A stretch of 64,000 nucleotides of DNA from positions 1 to 64,000 of the forward strand of contig NZ_PDZL01000024.1 in NCBI RefSeq assembly GCF_002735705.1, written 5' to 3'. This document shows positions 1 through 9,627 of this stretch, piece after piece. Position 1 is the stretch's first letter; the number at the start of each line of letters is the position of its first letter. The stretch is from Janthinobacterium sp. BJB426 (GTDB lineage: Bacteria; Pseudomonadota; Gammaproteobacteria; Burkholderiales; Burkholderiaceae_D). The position numbers were made by a program, and so were the translations under genes. The notes under the pieces were generated by a model. That model saw only the letters and a list, made by a program, of their open reading frames with translations, was not told where the DNA came from and made no database searches.

Positions 1-126
1 GGCGCAATCGGTGCGGATCTATAACCAGGAACGGCCGCATACGGCCCTGCAATACAAAACGCCCGATGCGGTGCATCGGGCGTTTCTACAGCAATAAATA
101 CTGTCAACCTATTTTAGGACTGGACA
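1..126 (+). mobile_element. Right end of an IS3-family insertion sequence
   Basis: The window opens inside an insertion sequence. A transposase C-terminus ends at 97, and the end of the element is marked by the sequence CCTATTTTAGGACTGGACA at 108-126. Read inward from the right this starts TGTCC, as IS3-family ends do. The left end lies outside the window, so the full inverted-repeat pair and any target duplication cannot be checked. The end is 15 bp from the stop codon of the neighbouring lipoprotein gene. Confidence 0.75.
2..97 (+). CDS. IS3-family transposase, C-terminal fragment (start outside window)
   Basis: Only the last 31 codons are present, ending with TAA. The residues include YNQERPHTALQYKTP, the conserved end of the DDE integrase core of IS3-family OrfB transposases. 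The protein cuts and joins element ends during transposition. Whether the complete transposase is intact cannot be told from this window. Confidence 0.8.
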   Translation, partial: AQSVRIYNQERPHTALQYKTPDAVHRAFLQQ

Positions 127-141
127 CCGTACCGCCCGCGC

Positions 142-2382
142 TCAGTCCGTGACGCCGTACGACGCCGTCGTCAGGATGCCGTTAGGCGTGCGCACCGTCA
201 CCGTCAACAGGCCGTTGCGCACGCTGTTCGTCTGGCAGGTGGTGCCGTTCTGGGTCACGTCGCTGATCATCTGCACGGGATAGATCCAGCTGGCGGAACT
301 GGCGCTGTCGATGCTGGGCACGACAAAGCTGTTGCCGCTGACGATGCTGCCATTGCTGGACGCGAAACTGATCGTCGTGCCGGCCGGCAGCGGATTGCCG
401 GGCAAGTCGAACACCCGCTTGGTGACATCCTTGCCATTGACGACAAACACGGTGTCATTGTTGTCGCGGATGGCCAGCTGGAAAGTATGCACCGTGTTCT
501 CGAACAGCGTGCCATCGACGCATTTGTCCAGGTCGATGCTGGCTGCGTCCAGGGGCGTGAAACGCGCCGTGCTGCCGGACAGCACCTGCACCAGCGCCTG
601 GCGTATGTGCACGGTGTTGGCGACCGTCGTATTGACGCTGGAGGCCGCGCGCAGCACGCCGTTGTACTGCCCATCGCCGGCCGGGTCCCAGAGGCCGTTA
701 CCATTCGAATCAATTTTCATTTCGCCAGTGGCACGCACGGCATTGCCCGTGCTGTAGGCATCGTCCTTCAAATTGGCATTGCTGCCAACGATGGCGCGGT
801 CGTTGCGGAACGGTTCGCCCAGGTCGACATACGTCTCGCCGCTCTCGAACAGGTTGTTGCCGTTCGCATCGGCAAAGCTTTCCTCGCCCAGCGCATAGGC
901 CAGGATGGTCACGCGGCCGTCAGCGGGACGGGGATTGCCGGGGCAGAAACGCACGCTGCACGAACCCGGCACGCCTTTCTGCGTAATCACGGTACCGTCC
1001 GTCAAGGTCGTGTTGACCAGGCCCGTCAGGCAGGACGCATCGATGGTGCCGCCCTCGACCGAGAAGCTGACGGCCGTGCCATCGGGTACGGGATTGTGGA
1101 AATGGTCGCCCAGGCGCGCCGTGATGGTGGCGCCCGTCGGTGCGGTACAGCCGGCAAAGTCCCCCCCTTCCGTATTGAACATGGACGTGCTCAGGGTAAA
1201 GCTGTCCTGCTCGGGGATACCGGTGGATACGACCAGCTGGTCCGACACCGTCGACAGGCCCGTGCCCTGCAGGCTGGCCGTGATGCGGATCGGCGTATTC
1301 ACGGTGCCCGAAGCCACCGTGGTGCTGACGCTGCCGTCCGCGCCGGTGGTCGATTGCGCCGGGTTCAGGCTCAAGCCGCCCACCGTCGTGTTGAGCGCGA
1401 AATTGACCACATAGCCGCTGACGGGATTGCCGTTCCGGTCGAGCACCTTGAAGGTGACGATGGACGATTCTTGCCGCCCCGCCCCGCCCGTGCCCTTCAG
1501 GGCAATATTTTGCGGCAGGGCCGAGACAAAGCCGATCTGGCCTGCGCTGGCCGTCTGTACCGTCAGGGTGCCCGTCTGGCTCAGGGTGGTGGCATTGAAG
1601 ACGGTGCTGGCCGTGATCACGTCGGGCGCGCCGCAGCCCTTGTCGATATAGGAAGTGCTGGCTACGCCATTCACTGTATTGACGGGGCTGCTTATGGCTG
1701 CCTTGCCGGCCGTCGCGCAAGGCGAGCTGAAGACGACCGACTGCACCGGCGCATATACGGCCGGGCCATTCATCACCGTCACGCTCAGGCCGGCCGTGCC
1801 GCCCGCCGACAGGCTTGCCGGAACGACACCCACGCCACCGAGAGTCAGGGTCGGGAAGACCACCGTGTAATTGATACTCGACGTCAACACGCTGCCATTT
1901 ACCGTGGCGCTGCCCGTCAGCGCAAAAGCGCCGCTCTGGCTGCCCGCCGCGATCACGATCGTGGCCACGCCATTCGCGTCCGTCAGGGCGCTGGCCGCCC
2001 CCGGGGTGAAGATGGCGCTCTTGTCGCTGCTGTTCAAGGTCAGCAGGACGCCCGGCAACACGGCACCACTGCCATCCTTCACGACGGCTTGCACAGTGGC
2101 GCTGTTGCCGGGACCGACCGAGGTAGTCGCCTTGCCGGCGCCGTCTTTCAGGCTCAGCGCCAGGGTCGCAGGCACGGGCACGACAGGCGTCACGGGCAGC
2201 ACCGGCGTGACGGGCGGCACCACGCAACCGGGCAGGTTCGGATTGCGGCCCGGGTCCAGGGTGCTGCAATCGCTGCCGCCGGAACCGCCACCACCACAGC
2301 CGGCCAGCAACGTCACTGCCGTGCCGGCAGCCAGACACAGCGCCCAGCGCGCCGGCAAACTGTTACTCATCAATCCTGACAT
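142..2382 (-). CDS. Large Ig-like-repeat lipoprotein at the end of the Tad operon
   Basis: The product is a 746-residue predicted lipoprotein. A hydrophobic leader ends in the lipobox LLAGC with Cys29, followed by a Gly/Ser run and a Pro/Val-rich spacer (about 50-70). The rest is beta-rich, with stretches such as VKDGSGAVLPGVLLTLNSS and VLDRNGNPVSGYVVNFALN that look like Big_1-type immunoglobulin-like domains. Two Asp/Asn-rich loops (ADANGNNLFESGE and DSNGNGLWDPAGDG) resemble calcium-binding loops. The ATG at 2382 is preceded by GGGAGA; a longer frame reading upstream would overlap the previous gene and is rejected. The gap to the upstream TPR lipoprotein is 50 bp, so it is probably co-transcribed with the Tad genes. 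Role unknown; a surface adhesin or pilus accessory is an inference from position and domain type. Confidence 0.75.
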   Translation of the reverse strand: MSGLMSNSLPARWALCLAAGTAVTLLAGCGGGGSGGSDCSTLDPGRNPNLPGCVVPPVTPVLPVTPVVPVPATLALSLKDGAGKATTSVGPGNSATVQAVVKDGSGAVLPGVLLTLNSSDKSAIFTPGAASALTDANGVATIVIAAGSQSGAFALTGSATVNGSVLTSSINYTVVFPTLTLGGVGVVPASLSAGGTAGLSVTVMNGPAVYAPVQSVVFSSPCATAGKAAISSPVNTVNGVASTSYIDKGCGAPDVITASTVFNATTLSQTGTLTVQTASAGQIGFVSALPQNIALKGTGGAGRQESSIVTFKVLDRNGNPVSGYVVNFALNTTVGGLSLNPAQSTTGADGSVSTTVASGTVNTPIRITASLQGTGLSTVSDQLVVSTGIPEQDSFTLSTSMFNTEGGDFAGCTAPTGATITARLGDHFHNPVPDGTAVSFSVEGGTIDASCLTGLVNTTLTDGTVITQKGVPGSCSVRFCPGNPRPADGRVTILAYALGEESFADANGNNLFESGETYVDLGEPFRNDRAIVGSNANLKDDAYSTGNAVRATGEMKIDSNGNGLWDPAGDGQYNGVLRAASSVNTTVANTVHIRQALVQVLSGSTARFTPLDAASIDLDKCVDGTLFENTVHTFQLAIRDNNDTVFVVNGKDVTKRVFDLPGNPLPAGTTISFASSNGSIVSGNSFVVPSIDSASSASWIYPVQMISDVTQNGTTCQTNSVRNGLLTVTVRTPNGILTTASYGVTD

Positions 2383-2432
2383 GCACTTCTCCCTGTTATT
2401 TTGATGCTGATCATGTGTTGCTGCTATTGTGT

Positions 2433-3245
2433 TCAAGCCTGGTCGCGCCCCAGGATCAGGCGGATGCCGGCGCCGCGCCCCAGGCTGGCGACGGCCACCA
2501 GTGGCACGGCCTCCCCTCGCTGCGCCAGAATTTGCCGCAAGGCATCGGCCTGGCGAGCGTTGCCGGGCGCATACAGGATCTGGCTGCGCGCCTGGCGGAA
2601 ACCGGGAAGATTCGCCAACCGGCTGACCGCCATGCCATGCTCCCGCACGCGCTGGCGCATGTGCGCCGCCATGCCGCGGATGCCATTGCCGTTGATGATT
2701 TCGATCTCGGCCGGCACCTCCGGCGCGGCGGCCACGACTAGGGCGGCTGGTGCCAATGCAGCCTGTGCCGCTTGCACCAGCTGCAAGTTGTTGCGCGCCA
2801 GCGCCGTGCCGCCGGCGCGCGCCGCGGCCTGCCCGAGCATGGCGGACGCTTGCGCCAGCTCCCCTTGCAGGTAGTACACATAACCGAGGTTGTTCCTGGG
2901 CTGGGCAGCGTCCGGGTAGTCGCGCACCAGCGCCTGCAGCGCCGTGGCAGCCTGTTCCAGCCGGCCCTGGCGCGCGTCGAGCACGGCTTGCGCATTGCGC
3001 GCGCCCAGCTGCCGCGGGTCGAGGGCGAGCGAAGCGGCATACGCGCCGGCGGCCAGTTCCAGCTGACCCCGCGCCTGGTAAAACTTGCCCAGTTCCAAAT
3101 ACGTGGCGGCACTCTGGCCGGCGGAATGGCCGATGCGCTGCACGCCCTGTACCTGCCAGTGCGGCGCGGCGGGCGTGGCCGCACAGCCCTGCAGCAGGCA
3201 TGCCAAGAGCCACCACACAGGTATCCAGTACCAGCGCAGCGTCAT
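2433..3245 (-). CDS. TPR and LytR_C-domain lipoprotein of the Tad locus (TadD-like)
   Basis: The product is a 270-residue lipoprotein with signal peptide and lipobox LLQGC (Cys21). Residues about 45-160 form tetratricopeptide-type helices (for example YLELGKFYQARGQLELAAGAY and NNLGYVYYLQGELAQASAML). The C-terminus (about 185-265, with IEIINGNGIRGMAAHMRQ) matches the LytR_C domain, which often follows TPRs in Tad-locus lipoproteins. TadD-type proteins are thought to help assemble the secretin and inner-membrane platform. Its start overlaps the tadC stop as ATGA, so translation is coupled. The assignment to the TadD role rests on position and TPR content, not on a full match. Confidence 0.8.
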   Translation of the reverse strand: MTLRWYWIPVWWLLACLLQGCAATPAAPHWQVQGVQRIGHSAGQSAATYLELGKFYQARGQLELAAGAYAASLALDPRQLGARNAQAVLDARQGRLEQAATALQALVRDYPDAAQPRNNLGYVYYLQGELAQASAMLGQAAARAGGTALARNNLQLVQAAQAALAPAALVVAAAPEVPAEIEIINGNGIRGMAAHMRQRVREHGMAVSRLANLPGFRQARSQILYAPGNARQADALRQILAQRGEAVPLVAVASLGRGAGIRLILGRDQA

Positions 3246-4174
3246 AGCCCGCCCATCGCCGGCAGCAGGGCGCGGCGGATCTGCAGCAGGGCCGGCCCCA
3301 TGAGCACGACCAGCAAGGAGGGAAAAATGAAAAAAATCAGGGGAAACAGCAGCTTGAGCGCAATCTTGGCCGCCGTTTCCTCGGCGCGCTGGCGCCGCTT
3401 GGTGCGCAGCTCGTCCGACTGCACGCGCAGGGAAGCGGCGATACTGGTGCCGAAACGCTCCGCCTGTATCAGCAAGGTGACCAGCGCATCGACATCTTCC
3501 ACGCCCGTGCGCAGGGCCAGGTTGCGCAAGGCCTTGTCCTTGGCGCTGCCGGCACGCAATTCCAGTGTCACGAGTTGCAATTCCTCGGCCAGGATCAGGC
3601 TTTTCATGCCGATTTCCTGTGCCACGCGCGCCAGCGCCGCATCCATCGCCAGGCCCGCCTCCACGCAGACGGTCATCAAGTCCAGTGCGTCGGGAAAGGT
3701 TTCGAAGATTTCACGCTGGCGCTCCTTCAGGCAATGCTTGAGCCAGAAATCGGGCAGGTAATAACCGAGGGCCGCCGCCAGCACCAGCCACAGGAACAGG
3801 TTGTAGTCGCCGTGCCGCAGCAGCAGATAGGCCAGCAGGGGGAACAGCAATGCCAGCCCCGTCTTGGCCGCATAAAACAGCGCCGGTGCGGCGCTCTTGC
3901 GCCAGCCCGCATTGATGAAGCGGATGCGGATGGGCGACACTTCCCAGCCCTCTTCGGGCAAGGACAGCTTGGCCAGCGGACGGGTCAGGCTGACCAGGTG
4001 TGCCAGCCAGCGCTGGTTCATGCGGCGCGCCCTGCCCGTATCGATCTTCTGCACCTCGAGGGTATCGAGGCGCAGTTGCACCGCGTTGCCCGCAAACAAG
4101 CGCGCCAGCACCAGGACGATGCCGAACACGATCAGGAACAGCACCACCAACAGACCCATCTGCATGCCGCTCAT
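3242..4174 (-). CDS. TadC, inner-membrane platform protein
   Basis: The product is 310 residues with several membrane segments: near the N-terminus (LLVVLFLIVFGIVLVLARLF), about 125-165, and near the C-terminus (LLFPLIFFIFPSLLVVLMG). The T2SSF/GspF-type cytoplasmic region between them contains the typical DALDLMTVCVEAGLAMDAAL. TadC pairs with TadB to form the platform on which the TadA ATPase acts during Flp pilus assembly. A GAGGG ribosome site precedes the ATG. It lies 41 bp after tadB and overlaps the next gene by 4 bases, consistent with one operon. Confidence 0.93.
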   Translation of the reverse strand: MSGMQMGLLVVLFLIVFGIVLVLARLFAGNAVQLRLDTLEVQKIDTGRARRMNQRWLAHLVSLTRPLAKLSLPEEGWEVSPIRIRFINAGWRKSAAPALFYAAKTGLALLFPLLAYLLLRHGDYNLFLWLVLAAALGYYLPDFWLKHCLKERQREIFETFPDALDLMTVCVEAGLAMDAALARVAQEIGMKSLILAEELQLVTLELRAGSAKDKALRNLALRTGVEDVDALVTLLIQAERFGTSIAASLRVQSDELRTKRRQRAEETAAKIALKLLFPLIFFIFPSLLVVLMGPALLQIRRALLPAMGGL

Positions 4175-4215
4175 CGTGCCACCCTCTGTCTGGTCAATTG
4201 CTTCATTTCATGGCC

Positions 4216-5190
4216 TCACACGCGAATCCGGACAATCTTGCGGATGACAACGATGCCAATCAGCAGCATGCCGAAGGCCATCGACACCATCTTGCGGCCG
4301 CCGCTATCGAGGTACAGCACGGAGAGGAACTCGGGGTTCGTCACCTGCATCATCAGGGCGGCGGCAAAGGGCAGCGATCCGAGCACCCAGGCCGACATGC
4401 GCCCTTCGGCCGACAGCACGCGCACCTGGCCCATCAATTTAAGGCGGTCGCGGATGATGGCGCTGATGCTGCCAAGCAATTCCGTCAGATTGCCGCCCGT
4501 CTCGCGCTGGATCAGCACGGCGATGACGAAATAGCGCAAGTCCGTGCTCGGCACGCGCGCCGCCAGGCCCGACAGGGCGTCAGCCATCGACACGCCAAAA
4601 TTGACTTCGTCAAACACGGCGCGGAATTCATCGGCCAGGGGGCCCGTCATCTCGTCGCCGACCATTTTCAGGGCCGTGGGGAAAGCATGGCCGGCACGCA
4701 TGGCGCGGCTCATCATGTCGAGCGCATCGGGCAATTGCAGTTCGATGCGCGCCTGCCGCCTGGCCTTGGTGCGCAGCACCAGCAGGAATGGCAGCGCCGC
4801 GCAGGCAAGGCTGAGCAGCAGGCGCAGATACCAGGGCAAGGGGCTGAGACTGCCCAACAGCAAACCCAGCAGCCAGGCCAGCAAGCTGTAGCCGAGCAGC
4901 TTGCCCACATTCCAGTCTTTGCCCGACTGCAACAGCAAACGGTCCAGCGCGGCCACGCCGGGCAGCCATTCCAGCACGCCCTGGATGCCCGCATGCGAGC
5001 TGAGCAGCCGGTCCTTGGTGATCGACACGGTTTTCTGCGCGTCGTCGCTGGCCGTATTCATCGCGCGCAAGCGGCGCGCCACGCGCCCGGCGCCGGCGCC
5101 GCGCGACTGCCAGTTGAAATACACGGCGCCCACCAGCAGCATGACCGCCAGGAAGATCAGCAAATACACCAGATACGAGAGATAGCCCAT
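4216..5190 (-). CDS. TadB, inner-membrane platform protein
   Basis: The product is 324 residues. An N-terminal membrane helix ([21 protein letters not shown]) is followed by a cytoplasmic part, a hydrophobic hairpin around 120-150, and the T2SSF domain with [19 protein letters not shown] and [18 protein letters not shown], both typical of TadB. The C-terminus has two more membrane helices. With TadC it forms the inner-membrane core of the Tad secretion machine. The ATG lies 6 bp after the tadA stop, so translation is probably coupled. Confidence 0.94.
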   Translation of the reverse strand: MGYLSYLVYLLIFLAVMLLVGAVYFNWQSRGAGAGRVARRLRAMNTASDDAQKTVSITKDRLLSSHAGIQGVLEWLPGVAALDRLLLQSGKDWNVGKLLGYSLLAWLLGLLLGSLSPLPWYLRLLLSLACAALPFLLVLRTKARRQARIELQLPDALDMMSRAMRAGHAFPTALKMVGDEMTGPLADEFRAVFDEVNFGVSMADALSGLAARVPSTDLRYFVIAVLIQRETGGNLTELLGSISAIIRDRLKLMGQVRVLSAEGRMSAWVLGSLPFAAALMMQVTNPEFLSVLYLDSGGRKMVSMAFGMLLIGIVVIRKIVRIRV

Positions 5191-5196
5191 GCCGCG

Positions 5197-6567
5197 TCAG
5201 CGCCCGCTGCCGGTCGGCTCGAAGACGGCGCTGGAAATGCCGATGCCAAAACTCTTCAGGCGTTCCAGGAAATGCGGACGGATGCCGCTGGCCGAGAAAT
5301 ACCCGACGACGGCCCCGCTCTCCCCCACCCCCGTCTGCTTGAAGCTGAAGATTTCCTGCATCGTGATGACATCGCCCTCCATGCCCGTGATTTCCTGGAT
5401 CGACGTGACCTTGCGCTTGCCGTCGATCAGGCGCGACACTTGCACCACCACCGATATGGCCGAGCTGATCTGCTGGCGGATGGCCTTGCTGGGCAAGTTG
5501 GCGGCCGCCATGCTGATCATGTTTTCCAGCCGCGTGATGGCGTCGCGCGGGGTGTTGGCGTGGATGGTAGCCATCGAGCCTTCATGGCCCGTGTTCATGG
5601 CGCCCAGCATGTCGAGCGCCTCGGCGCCGCGCACCTCGCCCAGGATGATGCGGTCGGGACGCATGCGCAAGGCATTGCGCACCAGCGCGCGCTGGCTCAC
5701 TTCGCCCTTGCCTTCGATATTCGCGGGCCGCGTTTCCAGCCGTACCACGTGCGGCTGCTGCAATTGCAGCTCGGCCGCGTCTTCCACCGTGACGATGCGT
5801 TCCGTATGGCCGATAAAGCCGGAAATGACGTTCAGCATGGTGGTCTTGCCGCTGCCCGTGCCGCCGGAAATGAGGATATTCATCTTCGCCTTGCCCAGGC
5901 CCTGCAGCACTTCGGCCATCTCGGCCGTCATGCTGGTGTAGGCGACCAGGTCGGCCAGGCGCAGCGGATCGACGGAAAAACGCCGGATCGACATCACGGG
6001 CCCGTCGATGGCCAGCGGCGGGATGATGGCGTTGACGCGCGAACCGTCGGGCAGGCGCGCATCGACCATGGGGCTCGATTCATCGATGCGGCGGCCCACG
6101 CGCGAGACGATCTTGTCGATGATCTTCATCAAATGGGCATCGTCATTGAACACGACATCGGTCAATTCCAGCTTGCCGCGCCGCTCGACATACACTTGCT
6201 GGTGGCCATTGACGAGGATATCCGACACGGTCGGGTCCGACAGCAAGGTTTCCAGCGGGCCAAAGCCCAGCATCTCGTTGCGGATGTCGCGCGTCAGGTT
6301 CTTGCGCTCGAGATCGTTGATCACGACGGCTTCCTCGTCGAGCAGGCGCTCGACCAGGCTGCGCAACTCGTCGCGGATCTGCTCCTGCGTCAGCCGCTGC
6401 ATGCTTTCCAGGTCGACGCGCTCGAGCAGCAGCGCATGGATGCGCTGTTTCAGCTCGCGGTAGCTGCGGTTGTCGATCGACGGTGCGCGCTGCGGCGTCA
6501 GGGTGGCGATCTTGCCATTGCCGAGGCGCTCGCGGATCGACAGGCTGGAGACGGGAGAAGTGGCCAT
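5197..6567 (-). CDS. TadA/CpaF, pilus assembly ATPase
   Basis: The product is a 456-residue type II/IV secretion ATPase that powers Flp pilin polymerisation. Visible motifs are the N-terminal CpaF-type region with [21 protein letters not shown] (about 101-121), the Walker A GGTGSGKT (about 235-242), an Asp box [10 protein letters not shown], and the Walker B/His region [19 protein letters not shown] with [13 protein letters not shown]. All catalytic elements look intact, and the length is normal for CpaF. The ATG follows AGGAACCCTC. It is encoded between tadZ and tadB in the minus-strand Tad operon. Confidence 0.96.
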   Translation of the reverse strand: MATSPVSSLSIRERLGNGKIATLTPQRAPSIDNRSYRELKQRIHALLLERVDLESMQRLTQEQIRDELRSLVERLLDEEAVVINDLERKNLTRDIRNEMLGFGPLETLLSDPTVSDILVNGHQQVYVERRGKLELTDVVFNDDAHLMKIIDKIVSRVGRRIDESSPMVDARLPDGSRVNAIIPPLAIDGPVMSIRRFSVDPLRLADLVAYTSMTAEMAEVLQGLGKAKMNILISGGTGSGKTTMLNVISGFIGHTERIVTVEDAAELQLQQPHVVRLETRPANIEGKGEVSQRALVRNALRMRPDRIILGEVRGAEALDMLGAMNTGHEGSMATIHANTPRDAITRLENMISMAAANLPSKAIRQQISSAISVVVQVSRLIDGKRKVTSIQEITGMEGDVITMQEIFSFKQTGVGESGAVVGYFSASGIRPHFLERLKSFGIGISSAVFEPTGSGR

Positions 6568-6589
6568 GAGGGTTCCTGTTCGAATGAAG

Positions 6590-7750
6590 TTAGGCGCGCT
6601 GCAGCACCCGGCTCAGCCAGCCTTGCCGCACGGGTTCGGCGCTGACGCCCGTCAGGCTGGCGGCAAACTCCTGCAGCGAGCGCGTGATGGGGCTGTTCTT
6701 GTCCAGCTGCAAGATCGGCATGCCCTGGTTGACCGAAGCGGCGGCCGATGCATAGTGATTCGGCACCGTGCGGTCGATCGTGGTGCCATACGCCGCCTCC
6801 AGGTCCTGAAGGCGGATTTCGCCGCCCTTGTCGTGCCGGTTGACGATCAGGCGCACCTTGTCCTTGTCGTATTCCAGCGAGCGGAACATGCCCAGCAGGC
6901 GCTTGCCGTCGCGGATATACGGCAAGGTCGTTTGCAGGATGGGGAAGATCAGGTCCGCGTGGTCGAGCGCGCGCACGCTGACCGCATCGAGGTTGCGCCC
7001 CACGTCGAGCACCACGAAGTCGTACTGGCGCCGCGCCAGCTTGATGATGGCGTCGATATGCTCGGGCTGCACTTCGCTGGCATGGGCCGGGTCTTCCGGC
7101 GCCGCCAGGACGCTGAAATTGGGCAACACATTAAGCATGCTCGAGGCGAGGAAGGACGGATCGAGGCGGTGGATGTCGCGCGTCACGTCGGCCAGGGTGG
7201 CCAGCGGCTTGTTCTCGGAGACAAACAGCGAGGCATCGCCGAAGTGCAGGTTCAGGTCCAGCAGGGCAACACGCTTGTGTCCGCTTTCCGCCAGGGCATA
7301 GCCGAGGTTGGTGGCGATGAAGGTGGCGCCGCTGCCGCCCTTGCAGGAAATGAAGGCCAGCACCTTGCCATTGCCATTGTCGCGCCGCTCGAGTTTTTCC
7401 TCGATGCGCTCGAGCGCCGGGTAGACGCTGGCGGCCGCCGCCGGCGACGGCAGCACTTCGCGCACGCCTGCACGCATGGCTTGCAGCAGGAAATCAGGCG
7501 AATGCTGCGGGCACAGCAGGATGACGGCCAGGCGCGGAAACTGATTGCTCAGGCGCTCGATGGCGGCCAGGTCGGCGCCATCGTTGCCGGGCCGGTCGAA
7601 CATCAGCACATCGGGCAGCTCTTGCGCCGAGTACAGCTGCTCCAGCGGTCCGCTGCGGGTATCGACGTCGTCGGCCGGATTGCGGTTGCCGACCAGGCGG
7701 CCCAGCTCGGCCAATGCTTTTTCATCGCGGGATATGATGGCGATTTTCAC
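6590..7750 (-). CDS. TadZ/CpaE, MinD/ParA-like pilus localisation protein
   Basis: The product is 386 residues from a GTG start (VKIAIISRDEK). A longer frame to 7801 exists but would overlap the upstream lipoprotein gene and lacks a better ribosome site. The N-terminal ~120 residues resemble an atypical receiver domain. The remainder is a MinD/ParA-type P-loop fold with a deviant Walker A, KGGSGATF, in which the second lysine/threonine pair of KGGxGKT is missing, as is common in TadZ proteins. DFVVLDVGRN is the Walker B region. TadZ marks the cell position where the Tad machine assembles. Confidence 0.9.
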   Translation of the reverse strand: MKIAIISRDEKALAELGRLVGNRNPADDVDTRSGPLEQLYSAQELPDVLMFDRPGNDGADLAAIERLSNQFPRLAVILLCPQHSPDFLLQAMRAGVREVLPSPAAAASVYPALERIEEKLERRDNGNGKVLAFISCKGGSGATFIATNLGYALAESGHKRVALLDLNLHFGDASLFVSENKPLATLADVTRDIHRLDPSFLASSMLNVLPNFSVLAAPEDPAHASEVQPEHIDAIIKLARRQYDFVVLDVGRNLDAVSVRALDHADLIFPILQTTLPYIRDGKRLLGMFRSLEYDKDKVRLIVNRHDKGGEIRLQDLEAAYGTTIDRTVPNHYASAAASVNQGMPILQLDKNSPITRSLQEFAASLTGVSAEPVRQGWLSRVLQRA

Positions 7751-7787
7751 AATATGCCTTGCCTGTTCTGTGATAACGGTGACATCT

Positions 7788-8069
7788 TCATTGGCGACCA
7801 CCCACGCCGATGGTCAGGGTGCTCGATTGCGGCACGGGCGCGCTGAAGGTTTTCTCGTACGCGGTGTAGCCTGCCACCGCGGACTTGCCGTCGAGGCCGG
7901 CGACGGGGTCGCGGTTCAGTCCCGCCTGCGGGTTGATCACCTGCTGTGCCCGCAGCAAATCGACGCTGCGGCCAAACTGGCGGTCCAGGTGCGGCGTGGT
8001 GGTGCAGCCGCTGGCGGCGAACGACGCCAGCAGCACGCACAGCACGGAAAGGAATGGCGGACGCTGCAT
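7788..8069 (-). CDS. Small Tad-locus lipoprotein (RcpB/CpaD position)
   Basis: The product is a 93-residue predicted lipoprotein: a short hydrophobic leader, lipobox AASGC with Cys22, then a short polar domain with FGRSVDLLRAQQVINPQAG and AVAGYTAYEKTF. Small lipoproteins of this type sit between the secretin and TadZ genes in many betaproteobacterial Tad loci, where RcpB/CpaD is found in other bacteria. A role as secretin pilotin or outer-membrane partner is inferred from that position. The start was chosen by AGGAGAG six bases upstream of the ATG at 8069. Confidence 0.75.
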   Translation of the reverse strand: MQRPPFLSVLCVLLASFAASGCTTTPHLDRQFGRSVDLLRAQQVINPQAGLNRDPVAGLDGKSAVAGYTAYEKTFSAPVPQSSTLTIGVGGRQ

Positions 8070-8079
8070 GCTCACTCTC

Positions 8080-9603
8080 CTATTGAAGGTCGAAGCCGGT
8101 TGCCGCGGCGGCGCCCGGTTGTTTGTCGGCGGCGGGCGGCGGCGTGGCATCGCCTTCCATCTTCCCTTGCAGGAAGAATTGCGCGCGGCTGGGCGCCACG
8201 TAGGCATCCGTCGGCAACACGTAATCGCCGGCCAGCGGCTTGACCAGGTGCGGCGTGATGATGAACACGAGTTCGGTGCGGTCCGTCTGGAAATCGCTGC
8301 TGCGGAACAAGGCGCCCAGCACGGGTATCTCGCCCAGCATCGGCAGCGCCTTGATATTCGTCGTCACGTTGTTCTTGATCAAGCCGCCGATGGCAAAGCT
8401 CTGTCCATCGAACAATTGCACGGTGGTGGTGGCGCGCCGCGTGGTAAACGCGGGCAGGATGGCGCTGCCGGCCGTGCCGCCCGTGGTGATGCCGATGCCG
8501 TCCTTGTTGAGCTCCGACACTTCCGGCGCCACCTTCAAATTGATGCGTCCGCCATCGAGCACGGTGGGCGTGAACTTGACGGCAATGCCGAATTCCTTTT
8601 CTTCCAGCGTGATCTTGTTGGTGGCGCTGTCTTGCGAGACGGGAATGTAGATCTTGCCGCCGGCCAGGAAGCTGGCCTCCTGGCCGCTGATGGCCATGAT
8701 GTTCGGTTCGGCCAGCACTTTCACGAGGCCGTCGCGCTTTTGCGCATCGAGCGTGAGGAAATTGCCGTTTTTGCTATTAAAACCGTCGATCATGCTGGGA
8801 TTGCCGCTCAACAAGTTCGACAGGAAGCTGTAGGTCCAGTTGCCGCTGCTGGCGCGCGCGCCGATGCTGGCGCCCAGCTGGTCGACGAGGGTTTTCGACA
8901 CTTCGGCGATCTTGACTTCCAGCATCACCTGCTGCGGCGCGGCGATGGTCAGCATATTGATCACGCTCACGCCCGGCGTGGCGGCACCGGGGGCACCAGC
9001 CACTGGCGCAACGCCGGTCGCGGCAGCCGGCGCCGCCGCCTCGCCGGCACCGCGCTGCGCGAACGCCGTGGCCATGGCCATGATCTGGCTGGCCTTGACG
9101 GCGTCCGACACCATGCCCGTCAGCACGATGGCACCGCCGGCCGAGCTGGCCTTGAGATCGGTTTCGCGCGGAAACACGTGTGACAGCTGGGCCTGCAAGC
9201 CGTCGGCATCGACGCCGACTTCGATATCGACAATCACGGGCCGGTGATCCTTGTCCCACAGGATCAGATTGGTGCTGCCCGGTGCCAGGCCCCAGATATA
9301 CAGCTCGCTGGAACTGCCCAGCAGCCTGGCGCCCGCCACCTTCGGATCATTGACGGCGATCTGCGAAACGGCGCGCGTCAGGCTGCGCAAGGTCGACTTG
9401 CCAACGGACAGGCGAATCGGCGGCCCCAGCCGGGCGATATCGGCGCCCAGCGACAGGGGCGCCGCCTGGCTGGCGGCATCCACCTTGCGCACGGCGGGCG
9501 CGGCACTGGCGCCAGCCGGCCACAGCAAGCTCGCCGTCAAGCCGCTCAGGGCCAGGGCCAGGCGCACGTGCGGCCTGGCGATACGGGTACGAAATGAGGT
9601 CAT
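8080..9603 (-). CDS. RcpA/CpaC, outer-membrane secretin of the Tad pilus
   Basis: The product is 507 residues with a Sec signal peptide (cleavage near SAA|AP at about 34). The N-terminal pilus-type domain contains LSVGKSTLRSLTRAVSQIAV. A BON-like segment follows (about 145-185), then a low-complexity Ala/Gly/Pro linker (about 190-215), then the secretin domain with VMLEVKIAEVSKTLVDQLG, the family signature LFDGQSFAIGGLI and the closing EIPVLGALFRS...ELVFIITPHLVKPL. It forms the outer-membrane channel through which the Flp pilus leaves the cell. The Pro/Ala-rich C-tail is short. Ten bases separate it from the lipoprotein gene downstream. Confidence 0.95.
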   Translation of the reverse strand: MTSFRTRIARPHVRLALALSGLTASLLWPAGASAAPAVRKVDAASQAAPLSLGADIARLGPPIRLSVGKSTLRSLTRAVSQIAVNDPKVAGARLLGSSSELYIWGLAPGSTNLILWDKDHRPVIVDIEVGVDADGLQAQLSHVFPRETDLKASSAGGAIVLTGMVSDAVKASQIMAMATAFAQRGAGEAAAPAAATGVAPVAGAPGAATPGVSVINMLTIAAPQQVMLEVKIAEVSKTLVDQLGASIGARASSGNWTYSFLSNLLSGNPSMIDGFNSKNGNFLTLDAQKRDGLVKVLAEPNIMAISGQEASFLAGGKIYIPVSQDSATNKITLEEKEFGIAVKFTPTVLDGGRINLKVAPEVSELNKDGIGITTGGTAGSAILPAFTTRRATTTVQLFDGQSFAIGGLIKNNVTTNIKALPMLGEIPVLGALFRSSDFQTDRTELVFIITPHLVKPLAGDYVLPTDAYVAPSRAQFFLQGKMEGDATPPPAADKQPGAAAATGFDLQ

Positions 9604-9627
9604 CGACTATCCCTGCTACTGGTATGG

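Noticed and set aside
487-2379. Long plus-strand frame opposite the Ig-like lipoprotein
   Set aside because: Composition is that of a GC-rich shadow and it lacks a signal peptide or family features; the minus strand has a proper lipobox and ribosome site.
2383-3216. Upstream extension of the Ig-like lipoprotein frame
   Set aside because: It overlaps the TPR/LytR_C gene in another frame and would bury the lipoprotein signal in the middle of the protein.
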